64,000 bases of DNA from Balanoglossus misakiensis (taxonomy: Eukaryota; Hemichordata). Location: the NCBI GenBank assembly GCA_040954595.2, contig CM082598.2, positions 8,618,001 through 8,682,000 of the forward strand, given 5' to 3'. Both the position numbers and the translations under genes were made by a program. Shown in pieces: positions 1-8,217 of the stretch. The notes under the pieces are model-generated. The model saw only the letters and a program-made list of their open reading frames with translations. It had not been told where the DNA came from and searched no databases. How positions within the stretch are numbered: the stretch's first letter is position 1; every line of letters begins with the position of its first letter.

Positions 1-427
1 TCAGAAACTTGAAAACCGCTGCGTGTATCACCTTGATATTTGGTGTGCTGTTGCAGGCTGGGCTGTAGATGGGAGTTTGTTCAAATGAAGTTGTCATTGC
101 CAAAAATATGAAAATTAGCTGGAAAAATGTGAATTTGGTCAAAACTCAGTAACTCAAGAACTACTGGTCAAATAGCTTTACAAAGTGGTGTGTATTTACT
201 TTATTGAGTTGTTTTAATTAGGCAGTGATATTTATATACACAGCAAATTCCTGAATGATTACATAACTGGCTAAGTTTTAAAGAGGCCAGCTGTTCTATT
301 TAATATATATACAGTAAATATGCCATTGGCAGCTTATGGGTCAGTCAGTGTTTGTCCATTGATTTCTCGCTATGTGTGTGTGTGTGTATATATATGGCCA
401 TGTACTCCGGTGTAGAATTTTTCTTGT
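1..427 (+). repeat. Dispersed repeat family R1, copy 1 (left end outside window)
   Basis: This stretch aligns by eye with 19,390-19,815 in the same orientation. Shared landmarks in order are GGCTGGGCTGTAGATGGGA, TGAAGTTGTCATTGCC, CAAAACTCAGTAACTCAA, AAGAGGCCAGCTGTTCTATT (copy 2 has AG for AAG) and ATGGCCATGTACTCCGGTG. Both copies lose similarity just after the TGTACTCCGGTGTAGA motif, which gives the right boundary. The left part of this copy is cut by the window start. No coding capacity is seen. The copies differ by scattered substitutions and a short indel near 230, so the duplication is old. Confidence 0.85.
373..395. repeat. (TG)n/(TA)n microsatellite
   Basis: A run of TG dinucleotides passes into TA dinucleotides inside repeat R1. 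The other R1 copy has a shorter, interrupted version near 19,765-19,785, so the run expanded after the copies separated. Confidence 0.85.
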
Positions 428-498
428 GTAATCCCTCAATGGGACCACTGTGTCCTTGACGCGATTTTTTTTTTCAAAATAAAAATGCTGACTATATC

Positions 499-540
499 TA
501 TAAAAGCACGATTATAATCACTATTATAATCGCATTTATA
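499..540. repeat. AT-rich hairpin upstream of the DIRS-like element
   Basis: A perfect 10-bp inverted repeat, CGATTATAAT and ATTATAATCG with a CACT loop (509-532), is flanked by TATAAA (499-504) and TTTATA (535-540), which extend the stem imperfectly. It could be part of the element's left terminal structure or an unrelated small palindrome. Confidence 0.6.
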
Positions 541-1712
541 GACATGCTTCTTAGTGATCAAGTTTTACAGTTTTCTATTATCCGACAGGGAGCTTTACAG
601 CACTTTAGTCTCCGGGGGGAGACACTTCATGGAAGAGCAACTTCTTTTCCCGCCTTGACAATATTTGCAGTTTCCTATAGGGGGGAGTCAATACTAGGAA
701 CAGCCTTTTCCATTTTACAGCCGCGACTTCAAGTCAACGAGCTGGTTCATCTCCTCGAATTTTCACTTTTTCTTCGAATTTTCAGGCAAGTGCCAATTTC
801 CTACCATTCATAAGGTTTTGTAGAGAATTGCATATAGCATTGGCGGTAAATGCTAAGGCTATTTTCTTGTTTACGAAGTAGTTGTCGGTATATATGTTAT
901 TCAATATTTCATAGTAGCTTTCATTTAACGCCGTTTCACAGTTTTGCATCCCGAGTTGTAATTACATTTTATGGTATAGTTTTACAAGCCACACATTGAT
1001 ATATTACGGCGTCCGTTTTTACCTTTTTCCAAGGTTTTCATCTACGTGGTTTATTTTCATTTTACATTACATTACGCACTTTCTTCTCTCAAATTTTGAG
1101 ACTTGGTTTTTACATCTAGACTTTTCATTGTACGAGTGCAACATGATGCAAGTGAAGGTATCTTTACTCGCCAGAAATTATCGGGCGATACAAATGATAG
1201 TCTTTTTCATAGAAAAGACGTTTACTTTTTATTTTAATTTGTCTCTGTCAGGATTTATTGTTGGGATCATTTATAAATCAGTGCTTGCATCTTTTCACGG
1301 TGCAATTCCCGCCTGACGGGTCACATGATCAATTTTAGCAGGTTTATTTTGCTACTTTGTTTGACTTTTCCCGCCGAACCATTACCTCGGGTCGGGACAT
1401 TCTGGCAATTTTATCGTTACCCAGTTGTGGTTTTGCTATGCATGTCACAAGTATTATACATCAATTTTCTCGGTAACCATATCATATGGTGGCCATTTAT
1501 AAGGTGTTTTCCTTTTTCACGTTAATTAACTCACAATACCCTTAATTAGAAGGGTTGTTTTTCTGAGGAGTATATTGCTGATAGTTTATTTTACATTTTA
1601 CAGTTTTTATTGGCACTCCTACATAGCTATGTTATTCGATTATTTTAGCCAATAAGGGCATATAATTTTTAGCACACTTTACTTGTACTTAATATTTAAA
1701 TTCATCAACAGC
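541..1712 (+). other. Leader region of the DIRS-like element, no gene recognised
   Basis: This 1.2-kb stretch precedes the gag-like ORF. Open frames at 544-813, 996-1316 and 1325-1525 have no recognisable motifs and a composition typical of T-rich non-coding DNA, so I do not call them genes. Two exact TTTTCCCGCC words (645-654 and 1366-1375) match the E2F consensus, and a related ATTCCCGCC lies near 1305. A promoter for the element is expected here, but none can be placed with confidence. Confidence 0.4.
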
Positions 1713-2891
1713 ATGCCATCGAAGCGGAAAGCTACTTCGAAGGGCAAGACAATTTTGCCTAAGCGCAAGGCCACGTCATCAAGTGCTGAGGTACCAACCC
1801 AGGCAGGTTCACAACAGGGAGAACAGCCGGCCGCAAGTTCAACCATCGACCCAGATGCGTTAGCTACCTCAATATCTCAGGCAGTCGTCAAGAGTCTTAA
1901 AGAAGCCGGCCTTTTTCTGCTGCAAGCCCACCTACAGCGACAGCCACCGCATCTTCATCAGTCGCCAATCAAGTCATCCATGACATTACTGGTCCAGAGG
2001 TGCAAGTTGATTCGTTACCACAAGGTCAGGTCCATGGATGAACCTGCATGTCAGGTTAATCTAACACCTACTATTCAGGGGTCTGAGACAGAGCGTCAAC
2101 CACCAACCACAGTGTTTGCAAGCCACTCCATGCCCTTGGTTACAAGGGTGTCGGATAAGGTTAAGGCTAAAATCTGGGCAGGTGATTACATCGATTTCGC
2201 GTCTTTGCTCATCAATCCCTCCCTGCGTGATGGTAAATACACCGTCGCTTTATCTGATAGTGTTGGTAGGCCTCAGCTATGTCTAGAGCCCGTTGCTAGT
2301 GCTAAGAAAATTACTTACATTGAGCAGTGGATTTCAGCTTTTAACATCTTTGTAGCTGTGTACACATTGAGAAAGCCTGAAGACATTGCAGGCCTTTTGA
2401 AGTATGGGGAAGTGGTGCGGGATCTAGCTGCCAAAAAAGCGGGCTGGAAGTTTTACGATGAGCAGTTTCGCTTTATGAAGCAGTCGACTCCTGTTCCTTG
2501 GGACCAGATTCACTGGGAGTTGTGGTTACAGGCCATACATAGGGTTAAGAATTGGTCTTCTGATCGGACTGCCCCCATGTCTAGCAGTATCAGTTCCATT
2601 TCGGGTTTCTCCAGTACGTCCTTTCCGAAAGGGGTTTGTTGGCGTTTTCACTCGGGAAAGTTCTGCCCTGGATGTCGCTTCGACCACAAATGCTTTAAGT
2701 GCGGGGCAAACCATCCCATTTCCATGTGTAGTGTCAAAAGCTCATCTAGTCTCAGCAGTGGGGAAGGAGTCCATCAGCCCTTTCACTCTGGAAAAGGAGG
2801 AGGTCCCTACCACGCTCCCAGAGCTTCCGTGGTGTCCAAACAGCCCTCCGTTGCCAATAATAGTGTCACCAGTAAAGGTTCAAGTTCTTAG
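1713..2891 (+). CDS. Gag-like ORF1 of the DIRS-like element
   Basis: The open frame begins at 1683, but the ATG at 1713 (protein starting MPSKRKATSK) gives a lysine-rich start typical of nucleic-acid-binding capsid-like proteins and is preferred. Near the C-terminus a Cys/His cluster reads CWRFHSGKFC, then CRFDHKCFKCG and HPISMC. This matches the pattern of ORF1 proteins in DIRS-order elements and presumably binds element RNA. Between about 1912 and 2040 the frame gives an implausible peptide. An alternative frame gives a Ser/Thr/Ala/Pro-rich stretch followed by VANQVIHDITG, so a frameshift pair probably passes through this segment (T run at 1912-1916). The last 160 nt overlap the reverse-transcriptase ORF in another frame, a common layout in these elements. 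Confidence 0.7.
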   Translation: MPSKRKATSKGKTILPKRKATSSSAEVPTQAGSQQGEQPAASSTIDPDALATSISQAVVKSLKEAGLFLLQAHLQRQPPHLHQSPIKSSMTLLVQRCKLIRYHKVRSMDEPACQVNLTPTIQGSETERQPPTTVFASHSMPLVTRVSDKVKAKIWAGDYIDFASLLINPSLRDGKYTVALSDSVGRPQLCLEPVASAKKITYIEQWISAFNIFVAVYTLRKPEDIAGLLKYGEVVRDLAAKKAGWKFYDEQFRFMKQSTPVPWDQIHWELWLQAIHRVKNWSSDRTAPMSSSISSISGFSSTSFPKGVCWRFHSGKFCPGCRFDHKCFKCGANHPISMCSVKSSSSLSSGEGVHQPFHSGKGGGPYHAPRASVVSKQPSVANNSVTSKGSSS

Positions 2892-4086
2892 GCAGTTTCT
2901 ACACGGCTACGACAAGGGCAAGGCGGCGTATTTGTTGGCAGGTTTTTCACATGGTTTTTCAATAAATTACTGTGGTCATAGGGGCGGGGGGTCATCCCCT
3001 AATTTGAAGTCTGCACTTGACAATCCTGAAGCAGTTAGGGCCATGCTTACTTCTGAGGTACATGCAGGCAGAGTCGCAGGGCCCTTTCGTTCACCACCTT
3101 TTCCCAACTTCCACATTTCCCCATTGGGTCTTGTTCCCAAAAAACAGGCCGGTAAGTTTCGGTTTATTCACCACCTTTCTTTTCCTCCGGGGTCATCAGT
3201 TAATGACGGTATTCCTCCTGAGTTGGCAACTGTTCAGTATGCCACCATTGATGATGCAGTTCGGATCATTTTGAGGTTGGGCCCAGGATGTTTTTTGGCT
3301 AAGACTGACATCAAGTCAGCATTTAGAATCATACCAGTGGCACCTCAGGATCATTGCTTGTTGGGTTTCAAGTGGGATGGGTGTTTCTTCTTTGATAGAT
3401 GTCTGCCTATGGGGTGTTCGTCGTCCTGTCGCATTTTTGAACAGTTTAGTACTGCATTAGAGTGGATGTCTCATCAGGTTGCAGGCGTGGAGGCTGTTAT
3501 TCACATTCTAGACAATTTCCTTTTTCTGGCTAGTAACAAAGAACGGTGTTCAGCGGATCTACAGACATTCCTAGGTTTTTGTGCAGAGCTGGGGGTTCCT
3601 ATTGCTCAGGATAAGACCATGGGGCCCAGTACTACTTTGGTTTTCGCAGGTATCGAATTAGACACTGTATTAGGAGAATCTAGGCTCCCAGAGGATAAAT
3701 TGTTTCGGTGCCGCAACTTGATCAATTCCTTTTTGTCTAGAAGAAAGGTTAGGCTACAGGAAATTCAGTCATTGGTTGGGACCTTAAATTTTGCTTGTTT
3801 GGTGGTGCTCCCAGGTAGGGCATTTTTACGTAGGTTGATCGATTTAACGAAAGGGGTCAAGAAGTCGCACTTCTTTTTACGTCTGACCAGAGAGGTTAAA
3901 GCAGACCTCCTAGTGTGGAAACAGTTCCTAGACCATTACAACGGGAAGTCGTTTTTATGGAGGATCGGTGGCATTCATCCGAATCACTTCGTTTGTTCAC
4001 AGATGCAGCTGGGTCTCTTGGGTATGGTGGCATTTTTGGTTTTCACTGGTTCTTTGGAGAGTGGCCTACTAGTTGGCATGCAATAA
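2731..4086 (+). CDS. Reverse transcriptase ORF of the DIRS-like element
   Basis: The 451-residue frame carries the DIRS-type RT core. GKFRFIHHLSFP lies near residue 140. Motif A is AKTDIKSAFRIIPV, with the first catalytic Asp. Motif B is LPMGCSSSCRIFEQFSTAL. The normally LDD-type motif C reads HILDNFLFLA, so the second Asp is Asn (codon AAT at 3514-3516, one transition from GAT). That residue is normally needed for metal binding, so this copy is probably catalytically dead. After LLVWKQFLDHYNGKSFL the frame becomes nonsense, and the RNase H domain continues in the -1 frame. The switch falls at a five-T run (3952-3956), consistent with a one-base deletion. The last 45 or so residues of this ORF are therefore not genuine. 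Confidence 0.85.
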   Translation: MSKAHLVSAVGKESISPFTLEKEEVPTTLPELPWCPNSPPLPIIVSPVKVQVLRQFLHGYDKGKAAYLLAGFSHGFSINYCGHRGGGSSPNLKSALDNPEAVRAMLTSEVHAGRVAGPFRSPPFPNFHISPLGLVPKKQAGKFRFIHHLSFPPGSSVNDGIPPELATVQYATIDDAVRIILRLGPGCFLAKTDIKSAFRIIPVAPQDHCLLGFKWDGCFFFDRCLPMGCSSSCRIFEQFSTALEWMSHQVAGVEAVIHILDNFLFLASNKERCSADLQTFLGFCAELGVPIAQDKTMGPSTTLVFAGIELDTVLGESRLPEDKLFRCRNLINSFLSRRKVRLQEIQSLVGTLNFACLVVLPGRAFLRRLIDLTKGVKKSHFFLRLTREVKADLLVWKQFLDHYNGKSFLWRIGGIHPNHFVCSQMQLGLLGMVAFLVFTGSLESGLLVGMQ

Positions 4087-4439
4087 ATATCGCAGTCCTG
4101 GAGTTATTCCCTATCATGCTGGCGTTAGAGGTTTGGGGACAAAAGCTATGTAACAAACGTGTGATGTTCTACACTGATAATGAGGCTTTGGTGTCAGTCT
4201 TGAATAAACAAACAGCGAAGGACAGGGACCTTATGATTTTGGTTCGACGGATTGTGCTCACTAGCCTTCAGTACAACATTCTTTTTCGAGCTAAACATAT
4301 TCCTGGTAAGCATAACATTTTGGAAGACTGTCTTTCCCGCTTGCAGGTAGGCCAGTTCAAGTCTGCATCTCGGGGCATGGATACCTATCCGACTCCAGTG
4401 CCGTCTCAGTTGCTACCTATACATTGGACATGGAAGTAG
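3915..4439 (+). CDS. RNase H domain of the DIRS-like element (frame-shifted continuation of the RT polyprotein)
   Basis: The true domain starts near 3957, after the T run, and reads LRLFTDAAGSLGYGGIF, then VLELFPIMLALEVWG, VMFYTDNEALVSVLNK and HNILEDCLSRL. These contain the Asp, Glu, Asp and final Asp positions expected of a retroelement RNase H, which removes RNA from the RNA-DNA hybrid. In a functional element this is fused to the RT; here it lies in the -1 frame. A programmed -1 shift is possible, but G-TTT-TTA is not a standard slippery heptamer, so decay is the simpler reading. The stop overlaps the start of the recombinase ORF by 16 nt. Confidence 0.8.
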   Translation: METVPRPLQREVVFMEDRWHSSESLRLFTDAAGSLGYGGIFGFHWFFGEWPTSWHAINIAVLELFPIMLALEVWGQKLCNKRVMFYTDNEALVSVLNKQTAKDRDLMILVRRIVLTSLQYNILFRAKHIPGKHNILEDCLSRLQVGQFKSASRGMDTYPTPVPSQLLPIHWTWK

Positions 4440-5347
4440 GCAGACTTCTGCAGCAGGCTCTTCACAGTTCTTCCAGGTCAACCTATCAGCGTGCTTGGAG
4501 AGTTCTTACCCAGTTCATGGGTAGCCAGTTAGGGGTGCATTGTCCATCTCTGCCGCTGTCAGAATCCTCGGTCACATTGTTTATTGGTCACCTCTCTAGG
4601 CAAGACCTTGCCCCATCCACTGTTTCTACCTATTTGTCAGCCATTAGCTACGTTCATAAACTTGCAGGCTTGCAGGACCCTACTAAGTCCTTTTTGGTTC
4701 ACAAATTGGTCCAGTCATACCGTAAGCTGGTGCATCAACGAGATGATCGTCTCCCTATCACTAGGGATATCCTAATTCGTCTGATTAAGGCCATTCCAAA
4801 TGTGGTCACATCTGTTTATCAGCGTTCTCTTTTTAAGGCTATGTTCTTATCAGCCTTCTATGGGTTCCTCAGGATTGGGGAATTCACAGTTCGGAATAGG
4901 TTTGATGTTGGAAAAGCTATTCTTTTCCACCAGTTGGAGTTTCAGGTTAGCGCAGGTTTGCCACAGTCAGCAACTGTGTCCTTATTCAATTTTAAGCACA
5001 GTAAACCAGGCGATGTGTTTGTTATCAAATTTCAGAAGGTTCTTAGGTCTGACTTGTGTCCGGTTCAAGCATTGTGGGAATTAAGTCGTTTGAGGGGGAG
5101 TGAGCCTGGCCCTCTTTTCTGCATGCCAGGGCCGTTAGGCATAGGACGGAGAGATTTCACGGCACAGCTTAGGCGTTCGCTCACTTTTTGCGGCTTTGAG
5201 GTAGACAAGTTCAAGGGACATAGCTTTAGGATAGGAGCACCCTCTCAAGCTGCTAAAGACGGTTTGTCTGATGCACAGATACGCGCCTTAGGCAGGTGGA
5301 GGTCAGATGATTTTAAGGGGTACATTAGGCTACCAGCATCTTGGTAA
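4424..5347 (+). CDS. Tyrosine recombinase of the DIRS-like element
   Basis: This 307-residue ORF begins with an ATG overlapping the RNase H stop and has the two-domain layout of tyrosine recombinases. The N-terminal core-binding part includes RSTYQRAWRVLTQFM and SRQDLAPSTVSTYLSAISYV. The catalytic domain contains Arg I in FYGFLRIGEF, the lysine in FKHSKPGD, and the HxxR box in FKGHSFRIGA. These are followed by LGRWRSD, with Trp at the second-His position, and the nucleophile Tyr in FKGYIR. All catalytic positions are present, so this is the best-preserved protein of the element. In the family it joins the circular cDNA to the target without making a DDE-type cut. It could still be active in trans if expressed. 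Confidence 0.88.
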   Translation: MDMEVGRLLQQALHSSSRSTYQRAWRVLTQFMGSQLGVHCPSLPLSESSVTLFIGHLSRQDLAPSTVSTYLSAISYVHKLAGLQDPTKSFLVHKLVQSYRKLVHQRDDRLPITRDILIRLIKAIPNVVTSVYQRSLFKAMFLSAFYGFLRIGEFTVRNRFDVGKAILFHQLEFQVSAGLPQSATVSLFNFKHSKPGDVFVIKFQKVLRSDLCPVQALWELSRLRGSEPGPLFCMPGPLGIGRRDFTAQLRRSLTFCGFEVDKFKGHSFRIGAPSQAAKDGLSDAQIRALGRWRSDDFKGYIRLPASW

Positions 5348-5435
5348 CCAATTTTTAGGCTTATGGCTATCAAGAGCAGGGGATGGTGTTTTTAGGGTCC
5401 TTCCCTGGGGTGGTCTGGTCATTTTGGGTGGGGCG

Positions 5436-5485
5436 GCCACACCAGGGTGTGGCTTATGGCGTTTTTGTGCCCACACCTTTGTGGG
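5436..5485 (+). repeat. Two adjacent GC-rich hairpins in the 3' region of the DIRS-like element
   Basis: The first hairpin is GCCACACC-AG-GGTGTGGC (5436-5453, 8-bp stem). The second is CCCACA-CCTT-TGTGGG (5470-5485, 6-bp stem). They share the CCACACC sequence, so they could pair alternatively in RNA. They lie 89 nt after the recombinase stop, where a transcript-end or reverse-transcription signal would be plausible. Confidence 0.6.
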
Positions 5486-5531
5486 AGATTCTTTATGAAC
5501 CTATTTTACAGTGTTTAGTGTTATGTTAATT

Positions 5532-5612
5532 TTCCTCGCCAGTTGACCTTTGACCTATACCTACCTTGTTGAGGTTTTTGCTGTTTTATTGAGGCAGGCA
5601 ACTGGCGAGGAA
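5532..5612. repeat. 14-bp perfect inverted repeat near the 3' end of the DIRS-like element
   Basis: TTCCTCGCCAGTTG (5532-5545) is exactly reverse-complementary to CAACTGGCGAGGAA (5599-5612), with a 53-nt spacer. DIRS-order elements carry inverted or split repeats near their ends, so this may be part of the right terminal structure. I did not find a matching copy at the left end. Confidence 0.7.
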
Positions 5613-5645
5613 TTTTTCATCATCTTTACACATTGTTAACTTTGC

Positions 5646-5651
5646 AATAAA
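5646..5651 (+). terminator. Possible poly(A) signal AATAAA of the DIRS-like element
   Basis: A canonical AATAAA lies 300 nt beyond the recombinase stop and just after the inverted repeat. No GT-rich downstream element is obvious, so the call rests on position only. Confidence 0.3.
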
Positions 5652-5655
5652 GGGT

Positions 5656-6877
5656 CAATATCTCTTGGCCATTTTTCGCCAATTCTGGTTGTGTCGTGTT
5701 TTTGTATCTCCCACAAACAGAGCAAAATGACCAGTACAGGTCTATTCTGGTGCAGGGATATAAACATATATATTATGCTGATAAGCCGAATACTGGGCAG
5801 TTCATGTTTTAGGGAATTTAACTGGAAACTGCAATTGATACACACACAATGAAAAGTAATAGCTAACGACGCTTTATGGACTGAATAAACTGAATAGACC
5901 GACAAACAAGCTGACAGAGTGAACCATAAGTATGTATTCTGACTGTATTCAGAAGTAGATCACACACACACTGTTTCTAGGAGACAAAACGACCAGAACT
6001 TAAAGAGTTTTCGAGATTCGAGTCATGTAGTTAAAAAATATCAATTGTCATTAAATTGATTAATTAAGCATATTTGCCCCTGACATTTCAGCTATTGGAT
6101 AACGGAAAAATGGCCAAATTATTAGACCCTGCAGGTGTCAGTATAGATGCTATGTTGTTATTAGAGCCAGACGTCCTAGACCCATCAACGGACACAGAAC
6201 CTATTCAAAATTTAGAACACTTGTCAAAAGGGAACATTTAAGCATAGTCCCCGTGGTGTCATATAAGGTCACGCTGGAATAGGTGACATACGTCGTTCCC
6301 TCCCGCGATTGCTAACAGTAGACCCAGAAGATATTCGAATATCTCCAAGGCTATCTGGATGCAAATTTCGCGGACATTTTCTCACAATCATTATTTTTTC
6401 AAAGAACGCCATGATACGAACTGGCAGCACTTTTCTGAACATTTTCAGTCATGTACTGGTTGTCCATCACACATTTATGCAGCCGCTTTCCCGTCGATAG
6501 CAATTTGGGGAGGGGAAAAAAATTCAGAATAAATTAAACGAAATACAAAAACATTATTATAAGTTAAGATTAAAATAATGTGTATGCACACTACACTGGA
6601 AAAGTATAAATATAGCCTGTTAAGTTCGGTTATCATGATACATATATAATTGAAAACTTTGGTTGTCGCTACAATGGTAATTGGTGATCGCATACACACG
6701 TGAACTCCCGCACTCAAGATCTGTTTTCGATCTTTGATTCCTCGGCCCGTGTACACTTGTAGACCCAGCGGATATCATACACCGATGCGGTCATTAAGAC
6801 CGGCGTATATTGTCCCCGTGGCTCTTTTTCGACTGTTTCGGTCGCTTAGAAGTTTGGGTAAATGCTTATTAACCCAT
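5656..6877. other. Intergenic stretch, no gene recognised except a short ORF
   Basis: Open frames here (5636-5905 minus, 6309-6500 plus, 6475-6756 minus) show no motif or domain. The sequence is AT-rich without strong repeats. The only item listed separately is the small ORF ending at 6241. Confidence 0.5.
6068..6241 (+). CDS. Small ORF or possible exon, unknown function
   Basis: A frame open from 6068 contains ATG at 6110 in good context (AAAAATGG) and encodes 43 acidic residues beginning MAKLLDPAGVSIDAMLLLEP and ending in TAA. A possible splice acceptor (CTGACATTTCAG) ends at about 6090 just upstream. The peptide has no recognised domain. It may be an exon of an unrecognised gene, a remnant, or chance. 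Confidence 0.2.
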   Translation, partial: AYLPLTFQLLDNGKMAKLLDPAGVSIDAMLLLEPDVLDPSTDTEPIQNLEHLSKGNI

Positions 6878-6985
6878 TTGAAGCCAATGCATCTTACTCA
6901 AAAACGGGTAATACGTATACTCACACACTCAGAGAGACTCGAACACACACCTCCATTATTTGATAGGCTGGGAGAATTTAATATA
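6878..6985 (+). pseudogene. LINE (non-LTR retrotransposon) C-terminal fragment
   Basis: Within the open frame starting at 6734, residues from about 48 read LTHLKPMHLTQKRVIRI followed by LTHSERLEHTPPLFDRL. This is the recognisable C-terminal signature of metazoan LINE reverse transcriptases of the Jockey superfamily (general pattern QKRxIRI...L.HT.PLF..L). Nothing upstream in the frame resembles the RT core, so only a short 3' piece survives. The call rests on motif recall rather than alignment. Confidence 0.55.
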
Positions 6986-7397
6986 GAGGCAACATGAGTA
7001 TGAAGTATATTCGTGTCGCTGCCAGTCTTTTGTTTCTAGGTATTTCTTCAAGTTTGGACAGAGAGAAAAGAGATACTGGTTTGAAGTAGCCATTATGACC
7101 ACAGACACAATCCCTGTGGTCTCCACATTCAAGGGACCATGCAATCAAAATATGTTGCGAAAGACAGAAAGCGGGGTTCTTATTGAATAAGGTTTTCAGA
7201 ATGACAAATAGTATGGTTGCCTTGTTTGTAAATGGAAAATGTCTTGAGTTGTCTTTTGGTATGCCCAGCCTGTACAGGTGGTCTGTACATTGATACGAAT
7301 TTCACATTGCAGTGCGCTACCAGTGGTCAAAATTTAATTATATTATATCATGCTACCGTCCGCGATTCTGATTGGACGAGAGCTATGGTAAAATACT

Positions 7398-7425
7398 GTT
7401 TTACCACTGCTGGCAGTGGTAAAAC
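7398..7425. repeat. 28-bp perfect hairpin
   Basis: GTTTTACCACTGC is followed by a TG loop and its exact reverse complement GCAGTGGTAAAAC. A 13-bp perfect stem with a 2-nt loop is unlikely by chance. Similar words (GCTACCAGTGGTCAAAAT) lie about 85 bp upstream, so it may mark one end of a small repeat. Confidence 0.75.
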
Positions 7426-7739
7426 GGGCCCCTGAACTAGCATGCAGCAGGGAAAATGTGCGGTTATACCACAGTCGCGCAGGATTAAACCAAATGAATA
7501 ACATAAAAAACACTTGAATTTACGGATGTTTTATTTTGGAACTGCTCTGCTCTGAATATTTTGCACTTTTGTCACTTGTTGGCGTCTGCTTTATGTTTAA
7601 TGCTCGATCCCGGGCCGCACGTGTTTACATTCACCGTCGCCATGTTGGTTCACGATCGTAATTTCTCTTTCTGACGCCGTTTCGGTAAGAAAATTACACT
7701 GATTTGCCACAAAAACAACTATTGATATAATATAATAGC

Positions 7740-7856
7740 AATAACCCCCGCCTCAGTCGGGTATACACTCGATTTTGGTACAATTCCCTCCATATAGCAC
7801 TCGCCTACCGGCTCGTGCTATATGTCTCGAATTGTACCAAAATCTCGTGGGTTATT
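7740..7856. mobile_element. 117-bp foldback (MITE-like) element
   Basis: Three successive arm segments pair in order. AATAACCC pairs with GGGTTATT at the ends, CGATTTTGGTACAATTC pairs with GAATTGTACCAAAATC (2-nt interruption), and ATATAGCAC pairs with GTGCTATAT around a GC-rich loop. The whole sequence is one nearly self-complementary unit, as in small non-autonomous foldback elements. It has no coding capacity. No flanking target duplication longer than a couple of bases could be assigned. Confidence 0.75.
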
Positions 7857-8217
7857 ACTTAAATATACTTTCACTGTGAGTATCAGGCAAAAATCATGAT
7901 ATTGCCCTCGCTTACATTTGTTATTATTTAAATATACTAGTTCCACACAGTTTCAAGATACCCACTTTCCGAGAGTTTTCAACAAAAATGACGCCGCAAT
8001 TTTGAGAAATATTTTTTTAGAAAATATGATGAAAAACCATTCCTCGATGTGAAAAGAATAGGAGGACAGATAATATCAGTTACAGCCATGTCAATGCTGA
8101 GTATTGACGACAAGGGGTTATTTTCATTTAGGGTGAAGCGTTTATCTTACTATCAAAGTCCCAGTTTCATCCAGTTCTACAAAAAAATAGGCGAATCCAA
8201 CATTACTCGTATCTGTG

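Larger units (their letters stand above)
428..5655 (+). mobile_element. DIRS-order (Ngaro-like) tyrosine-recombinase retrotransposon, probably inactive
   Basis: Four coding blocks follow each other on the plus strand: a gag-like protein with a Cys/His cluster, a reverse transcriptase with DIRS-type motifs, RNase H, and a tyrosine recombinase. Known DIRS-order elements integrate with a recombinase rather than a DDE integrase. Those of the DIRS and PAT groups usually carry a methyltransferase after RNase H. Here RNase H runs straight into the recombinase ORF with a 16-nt overlap, so no methyltransferase fits, which points to the Ngaro type. Outer limits are not proven: the left limit is the end of repeat R1 and the right limit is a possible poly(A) signal. 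I could not find the split direct repeats by eye. A changed catalytic residue and an apparent frameshift suggest a dead copy. Confidence 0.8.
6986..8217. other. Non-coding stretch with two foldbacks
   Basis: No credible gene is visible. Open frames at 6956-7144 (minus), 7232-7435 and 8049-8273 lack motifs. The stretch contains the 28-bp palindrome at 7398-7425 and the 117-bp foldback at 7740-7856, listed separately. Confidence 0.5.

Noticed and set aside
544-1525. Three open frames (544-813, 996-1316, 1325-1525) as genes
   Set aside because: Phe/Leu-rich translations of T-rich leader DNA, no domains, and located where the retroelement leader is expected.
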